64,000 nt of DNA from Petunia secreta (Eukaryota > Streptophyta > Magnoliopsida > Solanales > Solanaceae), in NCBI GenBank assembly GCA_029990175.1, contig JARKIP010000030.1, forward strand, positions 17,571,501 through 17,635,500, written 5' to 3'. The stretch's first letter is position 1. Each line of letters begins with the position of its first letter. The notes below the pieces were generated by a model, which saw only the letters and a list, made by a program, of their open reading frames with translations, was not told where the DNA came from and made no database searches. Shown in pieces: positions 22,620 to 34,734 of this stretch. The translations under genes and the position numbers were made by a program.

Positions 22620-22955
22620 CCCTTTCTGTTACTATTTTGATTCAACTTTTCATCTCTTCTAGGGATAATACATTAAGAAGATTATTAATTTTTTCTTCAT
22701 TCTTTTATTATTTGCTGAAAGTTATAAATTACTTCTTTATGAATTAAAAATGTAATCTAATTGTTTTTCTTTCTTAAGTTATTTAAATAGACAGTTTGCA
22801 ATCAAAGTGGAGGTGAAGGATGAACAAGGTTGCCTTACAGTGTTTGATTGGAGCACTTGATTGGCTTCGGGATGTAGGATTTTCGAGTGTATGGAAAAGT
22901 AAATACAAATAGACAAGCTATATTTTGCAGTTCGTCTTTTGATTATTTCCCAGAA
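22620..22955. other. Flank between LINE-A and the copia element
   Basis: AT-rich. Short frames around 22800-22920 give plausible peptide stretches, but none is long enough or recognisable, so I call no gene. Confidence 0.5.
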
Positions 22956-22960
22956 GTATG
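22956..22960. repeat. Left TSD of copia element
   Basis: GTATG, identical to 29650-29654. Confidence 0.92.
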
Positions 22961-23870
22961 TGTTGGGGTTTTGGAATAAATAGAGTGTGAATGGGAAATG
23001 GGTGGGAAGGTGAAAAGGTTCCTTTTAGTAAGGAAATGCACCTTCTCCCATATTGGTAGAGGAAAAGACTTTTGTTGGGTTTAAATACAGATTCACTTCT
23101 CTTAGCTCTTAAAAGGGTTGAGAAGAAGGTAAGCCTCGCGCCGTCGTCGTCGCTCGCTCGTCTCGGCTTCGGCTTCGGTTTCGGTTTCGGATTTCGGATT
23201 TCGGATTTCGGATTTCGGTCAATTGATATGATTGATTGACTTAATTTTTTGGACCAACAAAACTAAAAAATATTAATTAATTAATAATTTATTATTAATA
23301 TTTAATATTAAATCTGTTTGTGTAACAGAAATCTGAATGGATTAATCAGATTAATCCAGATTAATTATTCCTCCATGTTCTCCCACGTTTTCCCATTAGT
23401 GGATAATTCATTACTGACATTTAGTGAATTCAGCCATTAGTGGCAGTGAATTCTGATGCCATTAGTGGCAGTGAAGTCAGGTGTTAGTGGCCATTAGTGG
23501 TGACTCTTCATACTCTTTCCAAAGGCTATATAAACTGGTCAGTCATCAACCTTTGAACACACACTGAAACACAGAATACACAAACACATCTTATTGCATT
23601 CCCTCTCTTTTCTGCATACTAAGTAAGTCGTGTGATTTGCTCCGTTTCTTTGAGTTCGCAGTGTTCTACTGTTTGAAGTGCCGGTACAGTAGAACTGTTA
23701 TCCCGTTCCATCCTGGGAGAAATTAACCCGTGAACCTTGGGCAACTGTGAGGGGGTTAGATTTCTTAAGGAGACACAAGCAAATTGTGGGCTCGGGATCG
23801 TCCCATACCAAACTGATAATATACTTCTGTTTTTCTGTCTTTTCTGATTTATTTGGTTGCAGGAATAACA
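22961..23870 (+). repeat. Copia 5' LTR
   Basis: TGTTGGGGTTTTGG to GGAATAACA. The TATA box is TATATAAA at about 23527-23534, so U3 is about 570 bp and R-U5 about 310 bp. A hexamer-type repeat of TTTCGG/GGATTTC lies at 23160-23218 and differs from the other LTR. Confidence 0.95.
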
Positions 23871-24134
23871 AGCTTAAGAAATCTAATGTTATTTATTTTC
23901 TGCACTTAAATAAATATTGTTTAAGGAGACTGCTTAAGGAGACTAAAACCTTTATGGTTTTCTACTCCTATATTGTATATTAATCTGCTGTGGAGACTAA
24001 AACCTTCGTGCTTTTTCTACTCCTAATTACTGTCAAATAATCTATTTGTGGAGACTAAAAGCCTTCACGGTTTTTCTACTCCTACTGTTTAAACAGTTTA
24101 TTAATATTGTTTCTGCTTGTGTCACTTGACAGAG
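23871..24134 (+). promoter_or_regulatory. Copia leader with three hairpin repeats
   Basis: Between LTR and gag. Three spaced repeats of about 32 bp start GGAGACTAAAA and end TTTCTACTCC (23938-23968, 23992-24023, 24050-24082). Each can fold on itself because GGAG and the AAACC side pair with the GGTTT side and CTCC; pairing is best in the first and third. No canonical TGG-type primer-binding site follows the LTR. Confidence 0.75.
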
Positions 24135-27100
24135 ATGACAAACGGAGTGGAATAAACTGTCCCTGCTGTGAATACTAATGCTACCGCAGTTTCTGGTGCT
24201 GCTGGGCCTAGCCGTGCTGCTGCAACGGTTATGCCACCTGTAGAAAAGCCGGGGAAGTTTTCTGGTGTGGACTTTAAAAGGTGGCAGCAAAAGGTGTTCT
24301 TTTATCTGACCATCTTAAGCCTGCAAAGGTTTATCAAGGAGGATGCTCCAGTCCTGACTGATGAAACACCTGAAAACGAATGCTTCCTTGTGATTGAGGC
24401 TTGGAAGCATTCTGACTTCCTATGCAAGAATTACATTCTAAGTGCTTGGAAGATGACCTGTACAACGTTTACAGTAATGTTGAAACGTCTAAGAAACTGT
24501 GGGATGTTCTAGAAAAGAAATATAAGACTGAAGACGCTGGACTGAAGAAATTTGTGGCTGCCAAATTTCTGGATTATAAAATGGTGGATAACAAATCTGT
24601 TGTGTCCCAAGTCCAAGAACTTCAAGTCCTTATCCATGATCTCCTTGCTGAAGGTTTGATCCTGATTAATACTTATGTTAAGAGTATTATTTATATTGTT
24701 GCTAACAAACTTTTCTTTGAAGGTTTGAAGATTAATGAGGCGTTTCAAGTTGCAGCCATGATTGAAAAGTTACCTCCATCATGGAAGGACTTTAAAAATT
24801 ACTTGAAATACAAGCGCAAGGAGATGACCCTTGAAGATTTGATTGTACGCTTGAGGATTGAAGAGGACAACAAATCTGCTGAAAAGAAGGCTCGTGGAAG
24901 TGCTGCAATAGCGGGAGCAAATATTGTTGAGCATACTCCAAATCAAAATAAGAGAAAGAAGCCTTCTGGAGGGAAGACCAACCCTAGCAAGAAAAAGTTC
25001 AAGGGAAATTGCTACAACTGTGGCAAGAGTGGACATAAGTCCGCAGACTGTCGTGCTGCAAAGAAGGACAGGAAAAAGGAAAAAGGTCAAGCAAACATGG
25101 TTGAAGAGACAAAATTGGCCCAAGGAGTGCAAGACATTGATTTATGTGCTATGATTTCTGAATGCAACTTAGTTGGAAATCCTAAGGAATGGTGGATTGA
25201 TTCAGGAGCCACCCGCCATGTTTGTGCTGTGAAGGAAGCCTTTGCTTCATATGCTCCCGCTGGACCAGATGAGGCGCTCTCTATGGGCAATTCTGCAACG
25301 GCCAAAATTGAAGGATATGGGAAGATATTCCTCAAGATGACCTCTGGCAAGGTTGTGACTCTGAACAATGTTCTTCACGTTCCTGAAATAAGGAAGAACT
25401 TGGTGTCTACTGCACTTCTTGTTAAGAACGGGTTTAAGTGTGTGTTTGTTTCTGACAAAGTTGTAATAACTAAGAATGAGCTGTATGTAGGAAAATGTTA
25501 CCTGACTGAGGGCCTTTTCAAACTCAATATAATGGTCATTGACACTATGAATAAAATTGCAGCTTCTTCTTACTTACTTGAGTCAAATAATTTATGGCAT
25601 TCTTGTTTGGGACATGTCAATTATAAAACCTTACGAAAAATGATCAATTTGGAAGTATTGCCTAAATTTGATTACGCTAAGTCAAAATGTCAAATATGTG
25701 TTGAGTCTAAATATGCTAAACACCCTTACAAGTCAATTGAAAGGGATTCTGAACCATTAGACTTAATTCATACAGATATTTGTGACATGAAGTCAATACC
25801 ATCTCGCGGTGGAAAGAAGTATTTCATAACTTTTATTGACGATAGCACTCGTTACTGCTATGTTTATTTACTTAGTAGTAAAGATGAGGCAATTGACGCA
25901 TTCAAGCAATACAAAAATGAAGTTGAAACGCAACTTAACAAAAAGATCAAAATGATAAGAAGTGATAGGGGTGAAGAATATGAATCTCCTTTTGAACAAA
26001 TATGTTTGGAACATGGCATTATTCATCAAACAACTGCCCCTTACACGCCTCAATCCAATGGGATTGCGGAAAGGAAAAATCGGACATTAAAGGAGATGAT
26101 GAATGCCTTGTTAATCAGTTCGGGTCTACCCCAGAACTTGTGGGGGGAAGCTATATTCACGGCTAATCAAATACTCAATCGAGTTCCCCATAGCAAAACA
26201 CTTTCCATTCCATATGAAAAGTGGAAAGGAAGGAAGTCCAACTTGAATTACTTCAAAGTGTGGGGGTGTTTGGCAAAAGTGCAAGTTCCAAAACCCAAAA
26301 GGGTTAAGATTGGACCGAAAACAGTTGATTGTGTTTTCATTGGGTATGCTATAAACAGTAAAGCATATCGATTTCTGGTTCATAAATCAGAAAATCCCGA
26401 CATTCATGTTAATATGGTGATGGAATCAGATAGTGCTGAATTCTTTGAAACAATATATCCGTATAAGAAGGAATGTGAGCCAGTTGGTGAAAGATCCAAA
26501 CGACCTCGGGGAGGAATCAAATAAAATTCACCAAATGAGGAAGAACCAAGACGAAGCAAGCGTCAAAGAACTTCTACTTCATTTGGAGATGACTTTGTCA
26601 CTTTTCTGTTGGAAAATGAGCCTCGGACGTTTAAAGAAGCAATGTCTTCTTCAGACTCTCCATTTTGGAAAGAGGCAGTCAATAGTGAAATAGAATCTAT
26701 TTTGAGCAACCACACTTGGGAGTTGGTTGATCTTCCTCCTGGAAACAAACCATTAGGTTCTAAGTGGATTTTCAAAAGGAAAATGAGAGCTGATGGCACT
26801 ATTGACAAGTACAAGGCAAGACTTGTTGTTAAAGGCTATAGACAACAAGAAGGTCTTGACTACTTTGACACATACTCGCCGGTAACCAGAATTACATCCA
26901 TTCGTATGTTAATAGCGTTAGCCGCCGTGTATGGTCTGGAAATCCATCAAATGGACGTTAAGACAGCGTTCTTAAACGGGGATTTGGAGGAAGAAATTTA
27001 CATGGAACAACCTGAAGGGTTCGCGGTTCCAGGTAAAGAAAAGATGGTGCGTAAATTTGTTAAGTCACTTTATGGACTGAAACAAGCACCTAAACAATGG

Positions 27101-28184
27101 CATGCGAAATTTGATCATACAATGTTGTCAAATGGCTTTAAAATTAACAAGTGTGACAAATGTGTCTACATTAAGAACACTCCTAATTTTATAGTCATTG
27201 TTTGCTTATATGTGGACGACATGTTGATAATGAGCAATGACATTGCCAATGTAAAGGCTACAAAGCGCATGCTGACTAGCAAATTTGATATGAAAGACTT
27301 AGGAGTTGCGGACTTAATTTTGGGTGTTAAGATCCATAGAACTCCTCAAGGTCTGGCGTTGTCTCAATCTCACTACATCAATAGTGTGCTTGAAAAATTT
27401 AAATATTTGGATTTTAAAATTTCAAAGACTCCTATTGATATAAACCTTGCTCTTAAGAAGAACAAAGGTCAAAGCACGTCGCAACGGGATTATGCTCGTG
27501 TTTTGGGGAGTTTGATGTACGTCATGAAGTGTACTCGACCAGATATAGCTTGCGCTATAAGTAAATTAAGTCGATACATGAGTAACCCCAATCAGACCCA
27601 TTGGATGGCAATGAAACGTGTTTTGGGGGTATTTAAAACACACTCAAGACTTTGTATTGCATTATAACAAGTATCCTGCAGTCATTGAAGGATATTGTGA
27701 TGCCAATTGGATCACCGGAACAACTGATTCTAAGTCCACAAGTGGATATATTTTCGCACTTGGTGGAGGAGCGGTGTCTTAGAAATCGTCCAAGCAAACG
27801 TGTATTGCCTGTTCTACTATGGAAGCTGAATTCATAGCCTTAGATAAAGCCGGTGAAGAAGCTGAATGGCTTCGGAATTTTTTGGAAGACATTTCGTTCT
27901 GGCCTAAACCGTTGACACCAATTTGTATACATTGTGATAGTCAATTGGCTATAGGACGAGCTAGGAATGTCATGTATAACGGTAAGAATCGTCACATACG
28001 ACGAAGGCATAAAACCGTTAGGGACATACTATCTAGAGGAATTATCACCATTGACTACGTGAAGTCAAGGGATAATGTATCGGATCCGCTTACAAAAGGC
28101 TTAACTAGAGAGGCGGTTGAGTGTTCATCGAAGGGAATGGGACTATGGCCAAGGGCAAGTCATCACGGCGGTAACTCTACCTAG
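24135..28184 (+). pseudogene. Copia gag-pol, broken
   Basis: A single gag-pol frame for particle formation, cleavage, integration and reverse transcription. ATG at 24135 is followed by a stop at 24153. Gag continues, then a 1-base loss near 24443 changes frame. Zinc knuckle CYNCGKSGHKSADC at about 25011. Protease WWIDSGATRHVC at about 25191. Integrase: GAG-pre-integrase LWHSCLGH (about 25593) with CQIC, then LDLIHTDICD, a second Asp in IRSDRGEEY (about 25958) and Glu in GIAERKNRTLKE (about 26060). A stop lies at 26522. RT: MDVKTAFLNGDLEEEIYMEQ (about 26953) and active-site YVDDMLIM (about 27210). A frameshift near 27635 precedes RNase H, which has a TAG at 27780-27782 (where Trp is usual) and ends at 28184. 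An in-frame 69-bp insertion sits in gag (24660-24728). Confidence 0.94.
24649..24728 (+). repeat. 11-bp direct repeat flanking an insertion in copia gag
   Basis: TGAAGGTTTGA occurs at 24649-24659 and 24718-24728. The extra 69 bp adds 23 residues that break an otherwise standard copia gag helix (LLAEGL...KINEAF). The frame is kept. Confidence 0.75.
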
Positions 28185-28741
28185 GAGACTAGAGATCCCA
28201 AGAACTAGGTTCAAGGAGAATACAAAGTTGTGTTTGACGGTCCAACATTGTCAGTTAATGTTTGGTCCATTCTCATGATTAGACAATGTTCAAGTACCAA
28301 GGGTAAAATGCTAGAGGCATTTTTTAATGATTGTCTAAGTTTGATATTTTAATTATCAAACAGTGTACATCTATAGGATTACACGTTTAGAAATCACCTA
28401 TGTAAGTGTGAATTGGAAGCCGCTTCAAGGAGAATTCGGTATGGCAAGTTCTCTAAGTACTTATGAAACCAGGCGGTGTTCATGGCTGAAACGAACACAA
28501 CAGTGAGAACCAAAGACGGTTAAGGGTTAGTTGTGTGACTTACGTTGTCTAGGTATACACCAAAGCTCAACAGTTCAAAGATATCAAATCTACCTATTGA
28601 CCGAGTATATCCGATGTATGTTCACTACGGAAAGTTCAAAGGGAAACCTACTTATCCCGATGCAACTAATTCTTTCTTGCAAATCACACAAGTCTGTCAT
28701 GCATATTTCCAATATAGCCATTCCCCATTCATGTGGGAGAT

Positions 28742-29649
28742 TGTTGGGGTTTTGGAATAAATAGAGTGTGAATGGGAAATGGGTGGGAAGGTGAAAAGGT
28801 TCCTTTTAGTAAGGAAATGCACCTTCTCCCATATTGGTAGAGGAAAAGACTTTTGTTGGGTTTAAATACAGATTCACTTCTCTTAGCTCTTAAAAGGGTT
28901 GAGAAGAAGGGAAGCCTCGCGCCGTCGTCGTCGCTCGCTCATCTCGGCTTCGGCTTCGGTTTCGGTTTCGGTTTCGGATTCGGATTTCGGATTTCGGTCA
29001 ATTGATATGATTGATTGACTTAATTTTTTGGACCAACAAAACTAAAAAATATTAATTAATTAATAATTTATTATTAATATTTAATATTAAATCTGTTTGT
29101 GTAACAGAAATCTGAATGGATTAATCAGATTAATCCAGATTAATTATTCCTCCATGTTCTCCCACGTTTTTCCATTAGTGGATAATTCATTACTGACATT
29201 TAGTGAACTCAGCCATTAGTGGCAGTGAATTCTGATGCCATTAGTGGCAGTGAAGTCAGGTGTTAGTGGCCATTAGTGGTGACTCTTCATACTCTTTCCA
29301 AAGGCTATATAAACTGGTCAGTCATCAACCTTTGAACACACACTGAAACACAGAATACACAAACACATCTTACTGCATTCCCTCTCTTTTCTGCATACTA
29401 AGTAAGTCGTGTGATTTGCTCCATTTCTTTGAGTTCGCAGTGTTCTACTGTTTGAAGTGCCGCTACCGTAGAACTGTTATCCCGTTCCATCCTGGGAGAA
29501 ATTAACCCGTGAACCTTGGGCAACTGTGAGGGGGTTAGATTTCTTAAGGAGACACAAGCAAATTGTGGGCTCGGGATCGTCCCATACCAAACTGATAATA
29601 TACTTCTGTTTTTCTGTCTTTTCTGATTTATTTGGTTGCAGGAATAACA
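28742..29649 (+). repeat. Copia 3' LTR
   Basis: Same ends as the 5' LTR. It is preceded by GTGGGAGAT, the likely polypurine tract. Confidence 0.95.
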
Positions 29650-29654
29650 GTATG
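29650..29654. repeat. Right TSD of copia element
   Basis: GTATG. Confidence 0.92.
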
Positions 29655-31121
29655 TATTGGTGTTAATGAAAGATGTTAATTTTTTTAACGCAATTAGATT
29701 TTGATTAAATGTCTCTTTATTATTTTACCTCTTATTGTTGAAAATATAAGTTCTCCAGATCTTATTTGCTTTTTATTAGTTCTCCAAAACTGAATTACTT
29801 TTTTCTAGTTCTCCAAAGCTTATTAGATTTTTCTTTGTAGTGCATTTAGAATTGACTTAATGTTTAGGAATACTAGGGCTCATATTTAGTGTTATATATT
29901 TTTGAGATCAATTACTTCCGTTCTAAATGTTCAGTATGTGGCTAGGGAAACTTAGCCCTCTAATCAGCCTAATGCCTTGGAGAAACTTACACAAGAACAC
30001 ATTTATAGGGCAACTAAACTTTTTTATGTTGGATTTTCTTCTCCTACTTCTGATCAGCCTAGAATTTAGTTCTTGTATAGAGGAGGAAATCAATAAATAC
30101 AAATGACAAAACAAACACCGTGGCATATATTCACAATTTTACTCTGCTACCAATTTTGCTCTAATACCAAGTTGAAATTTTAGATAACTGAAATAGAGAT
30201 AACAGATTTGATGTTCCGTGTCCATCCAGCTGTATCACGAATTCCTGGTGAGTCGCCATAAATTTAGGCCAAGCCAAAGCCAAAGCCAAATTCATGGAGA
30301 CTCGCCATAAGTTCCTAGAAAGTCTCCTGGTATTTGGTTTTTGGCTTTGGGCTAAGTTTATGGCGAGTCGCCATGAAACTAAGTTTTTTATTGACTGAGA
30401 AGGACTATCTTTGGTTGCTGATTGTCTTTTTTTTTTTTTTACTCATTGCACATCTGGATCCCATTCAACTTTATTGTCCATCCTTTTCAAACATTTGATT
30501 ATTACTGTAACCAATTATATCTCTCATGCAAACCTGTATGAAATAATTTTTAGTTGAACTATATATTCATTTTTTACAATAATAGAGCAAGCATAGAGGA
30601 AAATATCACTACACTTATTTTTAGTTTTTGCTTCTCCTTCTCCTTAGTTACAATAGCCTTGAAAATTTTAAACTAGTATGCTATTACATAATGGTATCAT
30701 TAGGAATTAGGTCTGCTCTTCAAATAGTTACCTCCCGTATCTGCCAAGCATTTCTCATGGAATTGAGAAATTTGAATATAGATTTACACTGTTAAGATAT
30801 CACAATCAGCATATTACATCAACTGTCTTTAAAGTTTCTTGAATAAATAAAATATATTTTATTGATAAGAAACAACTTAAAAAATTTGTTGTTTTCATAT
30901 AAAATCTACTGTAACATCAAATTAGATAGTCAAATACCTGAGTTAAGAATATTTTTATGGAGTTACATTGATTTAAAATTGGCAGGTAGAAATTCCATTT
31001 GACGATAAATATATAACAGTAGTTTCACATAAATAAGAAACTAGGCTATATAAATATGAGAATTTAAGAAGAAGAAGAAAGCGAGCTAAGAAGAGGGAGA
31101 AGATAATTTTTTGATCAACTG
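29655..31121. other. Flank between copia element and LINE-B
   Basis: AT-rich with several T runs and the repeated words TAGTTCTCCAAA near 29750-29830. It contains the fold-back element at 30249-30372. No gene recognised. Confidence 0.55.
30249..30372. mobile_element. Small fold-back / MITE-like element
   Basis: The left arm (about 30249-30289, TGAGTCGCCATAAATTTAGG... with repeated AGCCAAA) is the imperfect inverse of the right arm (about 30333-30372, ...TTTGGCTTTGGGCTAAG then TTTATGGCGAGTCGCC). A second inner pair, GGAGACT and AGTCTCC, closes the hairpin. The whole is about 124 bp with no coding capacity. I could not settle a target duplication, so the family is unassigned. Confidence 0.65.
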
Positions 31122-31133
31122 TCAATGCTGATC
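31122..31133. repeat. TSD of LINE-B (3' side)
   Basis: TCAATGCTGATC, identical to 36193-36204. Confidence 0.92.
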
Positions 31134-31381
31134 TTTTTTTTTTTTTGGGTGAAAGATAATATATTGATTACCAAAAAAAGTAGCTATGTACAAACTCAAC
31201 CAAATGCTCACTACTGGCATCTCACTCCAATTACAAATGAGCTAATACCTATCTATCTATTTCCTTTACATCATTCCTACAAGATACTCTATTACTAGAC
31301 TAAGGATAAGCATTCAATAGGGCCAGAGCTTGCTTCCATCGACGCACTCCTTCGCCTTTAATATGAATGTGCAGTGCAACC

Positions 31382-31547
31382 TCTCTACATAGCCTGTATG
31401 CATCATATACCCCCTGCTGGGACCTCAGTGTATTCCTTTCCCTCCATATTAAGCACACCTGCATAGGCTACATAGCCTATCTGCATCATATACCCCCTGC
31501 TGGAACCTCAGTGCATTCCTTTCCCTCCATATTAAGTACACCTGCAC
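31382..31547 (-). repeat. 83-bp tandem duplication at the LINE-B 3' end
   Basis: Two copies, 31382-31464 and 31465-31547, sharing CATCATATACCCCCTGCTGG and TTCCTTTCCCTCCATATTAAG with a few differences. It duplicates the last ORF2 codons. Confidence 0.85.
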
Positions 31548-34500
31548 AGTGAAAACACACCTAGTGATGGCTCCATGTCCTGTTTTCTTCCTTGCCTTAG
31601 TGCACACCCATCTCAACTCCTGTTGCCAGCTCCTTATGATTCTCTGCACTTGCAGTCAAACTAGTAGTCTATGCCATAGTGCATGTGTTACTGGGTACTC
31701 AAAGTATAGATGTTCAAATAGTTCAGGACCTGTACCATAGAATACACCGTTCATAGCTACTTGAATCCCAAGTTTTGTTAGCCTCTCCACAATTGCAAGT
31801 CTCTGCTAGACTACAAGCCAAAAGATAAACTTATATCTGGGTGAATGTTGTTGTGTAATATGAGGCATTTCCTAGAAACCTTGTTGTATTGTGGGGGTAA
31901 GTGATGGTACATCCTCTTTATGGAGAATTTTCCATCTGGTTTCTGCATTTGGCTTAGTCGACTGTGTAGGTTTCCTTACAGTTGAGAGCATTCCATAACA
32001 AGTGACCTGGCTTCTATAATTTTCCTTACCACCCAAGCAGCTGCATTAGGTGTTTTGCAAGTATCACGAGCTTCTCTTTTTAAGTAATAACAGTGTATCC
32101 ATTTAACCCATAAGCAGTCTTTTTTCATTGCTATGGCCCATAATTGTTTCAGGATGGCAGCTCTATTCCATAAGCACAGGTTGATCACATTCAGTCCACC
32201 AGCAGAGTAGGGTAAGCATACCTTGTCCCAGGCAACCAATGCTTTCTTTGATATTCGGGTAGCTTTTTTCCACAAATATGTTCTGCAGACTGTCTCAATA
32301 GCTTTCATTATCTTCTTGGGCATTAGGAAAATTTGTGCCCAGTATGTTTGAACCCCAAATAGTACAGCCTTTATCAGTTGGAGTCTCCCAGCATAGGAGA
32401 GTGTCTTAGTTGTCCAGCATTGAACTCTGGTCATGATCTTTTCAATCAATGGCCAGCATTAGCTAACACTTAACTTTCTTTTATGAGAGAGGCACCCCAA
32501 ATACCTAAAAGGCAATTCACCTCTTGAAACCCCAATCTTTGTAATAACTCTTGCTTGTAAGTCTCATCTACACCAGTTATATATATTGAGCTCTTGTCTG
32601 CATTTGTGTGAAGACCCGAGGCCTTAGAGAATATATTAAGGGTCTCTTGTAGTAGTCTAACAGATTCATGATCAGCTCTGCAGAACATAAGCAGGTCATC
32701 TGCAAAGCATATATGAGTAAGACCTAGCTTCCTGCACTTGGAAATTAAAGTTTCTATTTAAGCTCAGCTGACTCATTTCTCTTTGCAGGTACTCCATAGC
32801 AATCAAAAAAAGATAAGGAAACCCAAATGTCTCATTTTCTGAGGCCCTTTTATGCTTTGAAAGGCTTTGTGAGTCCCCTATTTAAGACTAGTGAGTATGA
32901 TACTGTGGTTAGGCACTCCATTATCCATTGAATGAACTTGTAAGGGAACCCAATGCCAGCTAGCATTTGCCTCATAAAACTCCATTCAATGGTGTCATAA
33001 GCCTTTCTTAAATCCACTTTCAACACACACTTAGGGGACATACCCTTCCTACCATAGCCTTTGAATAGCTCATGACTGAAAATGATATTGTCTAGGATGG
33101 TTCTACCCTGTATAAATTCTGACTGGGACTGGCCAATAATGTCATCAATAACCAGCTCTATTCTCCTAGTTAAGACCTTTGAAATGAGTTTGTACAAAGT
33201 TGTACAACAAGCAATAGCTATGTAATCCTTCACTTGGGTAGGGGATGGGACTTTAGGTACTAAAGTTATAGCTGTTGCATTAATAGTTCTGAACTACTTA
33301 CCTATTCTGAAGAAGTCATGTATAGCCTCCATGGTTTCATCTTGATCACTTCCCAATTTTTTCTGAAGAATTCCACTGGATATCCATCAACACCTGGTGC
33401 TTTGTCAACAGGCATATCCTGCATGGCTTCCATTATCTCCTTATCAATCACTTCCTGTATCAGTTTACACTTTTGAGCATGAGTGAGGCATGGTCCAGCT
33501 CTTATAGTCTCTGAGTTTGGACATGGAAGTTCAGATGCTGCACTCCCCATGAGGCTGGTAAAGAAGGAGATGAACTCACTTTCCACCTGTTTAGGATCAG
33601 TCAGTTTAACCCTATTACTAGTATAGATAGAGGTTATGGCATTCCTGGAGGTTCTCAACTTAAGCTGTGCATGAAAGTATCTTGTATTTGCATCCCCACA
33701 TTTTATCCAAATTACTCTGGATTTTTGTCTAAGGACTTGTTCTTCCACTTGACTCCACTTTTCAATTGTTGTAAGGAGTTGTCTTTCCTGTTGGATCAGA
33801 GATTCATCAAATAGTTGACCTGCCAAACTATGTTATACCCTTTCAAGCTCTCTCCTAGCTTGATCCAGTTTCTGGGTATATGAGGCCATATGAGCATTGA
33901 TTCCCTTCATTTCTTCCTTAAGATTATGCAGTTTACTCCATATTCTACTCATTGCACCACATATATTATGCTGGTGCCAGATAGAGTTTAAAATATTTTC
34001 AAACTCAGGTTCATCCATCATATGTAGAAACAACTTAAAGGGCTTTGGTCTGAGATGAACTTTTTTCCCACACTGGATCAGAATTGGTGAGTGATCAGAC
34101 ACACATAGATCCATATAGTCAGCTGCTATGTGCCCAAACTGCTGCATCCATAGTAAGTTACCAATTGCCTAGACAATTTTACTGTATACTCTATTAGGTA
34201 AAATGTCTGCCTGTTGCTCTTAGAGGAGTTAATGCATATTATCGAGGCAAGTTTTAAACCCATGAATATCTGCTTGTGTGACTGGAGCCCCTAGCTTGTC
34301 ATCTGAAGATAGGAAGGTGCTGAAATCCCCAGCCATCAGCCATGGTCCTGGCACATTTTGCCTAATCAGTTGGATGTCTTGCCATAGTGGTTCTCTCTGC
34401 TGTATCTCATGCTTAGCATAGATGACAGTAAAATAGACAGTGAGCTGGTCATCTGTAACTAAGATGTGTATAAGTTGATCTGTAACAGTCAAGATCTGTA

Positions 34501-34734
34501 CTTGGAGGTGAGGCTTCCACATAAGCCATATTCTGCCATTGATAGCATGTGAGTAATTGTAGTGCCCCCCCATCCAGGAACAAGTTTTCTACTTATTCTA
34601 CCTGCTCTATGTTGCTTCACTCTGGTTTCTACACATCTTACTATGTCTACTTTATTCTTGAGCAAAAAGAGTTTAAACTCCTTTTGCTTAAAGGGCTTAT
34701 TAAGCCCTCTTATATTCCAGGTGGATATGATCAT
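31449..34734 (-). pseudogene. LINE-B ORF2 (endonuclease-RT), broken
   Basis: Starts MIISTWNIRGLN at 34734, the classic endonuclease N-terminus. NKVDIVRCVETRV is next (normally ET after a Leu), then PWLMAGDFSTFLSSDDKLG (about 34340) and CVSDHSPILI (about 34100). RT: VDKAPGVDGYPVEFF (about 33400), the Asp-containing VLKVDLRKAYDTIEWSF (about 33020), a degraded active-site region near 32700, and the thumb-like TKTLSYAGRLQLIKAVLFG (about 32400). The C-terminus has a Trp-rich block ending WRERNALRFQQG near 31500. Stops include 34229, 33833, 32850 and 32470, and an 83-bp tandem duplication lies at the 3' end. Confidence 0.9.

Larger units (their letters stand above)
22961..29649 (+). mobile_element. 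Ty1/copia LTR retrotransposon, recent insertion
   Basis: 6.69 kb with LTRs at 22961-23870 and 28742-29649, flanked by GTATG at 22956-22960 and 29650-29654. Internal order is gag, protease, integrase, RT, RNase H, diagnostic for copia. By eye the LTRs differ at about eight bases plus a TTTCGG-repeat length difference, so this is the youngest datable element in the window. Even so, its ORF has a stop near the start, frameshifts and two further stops, so it was probably mobilised in trans or decayed quickly. I do not assign a copia lineage. Confidence 0.96.
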
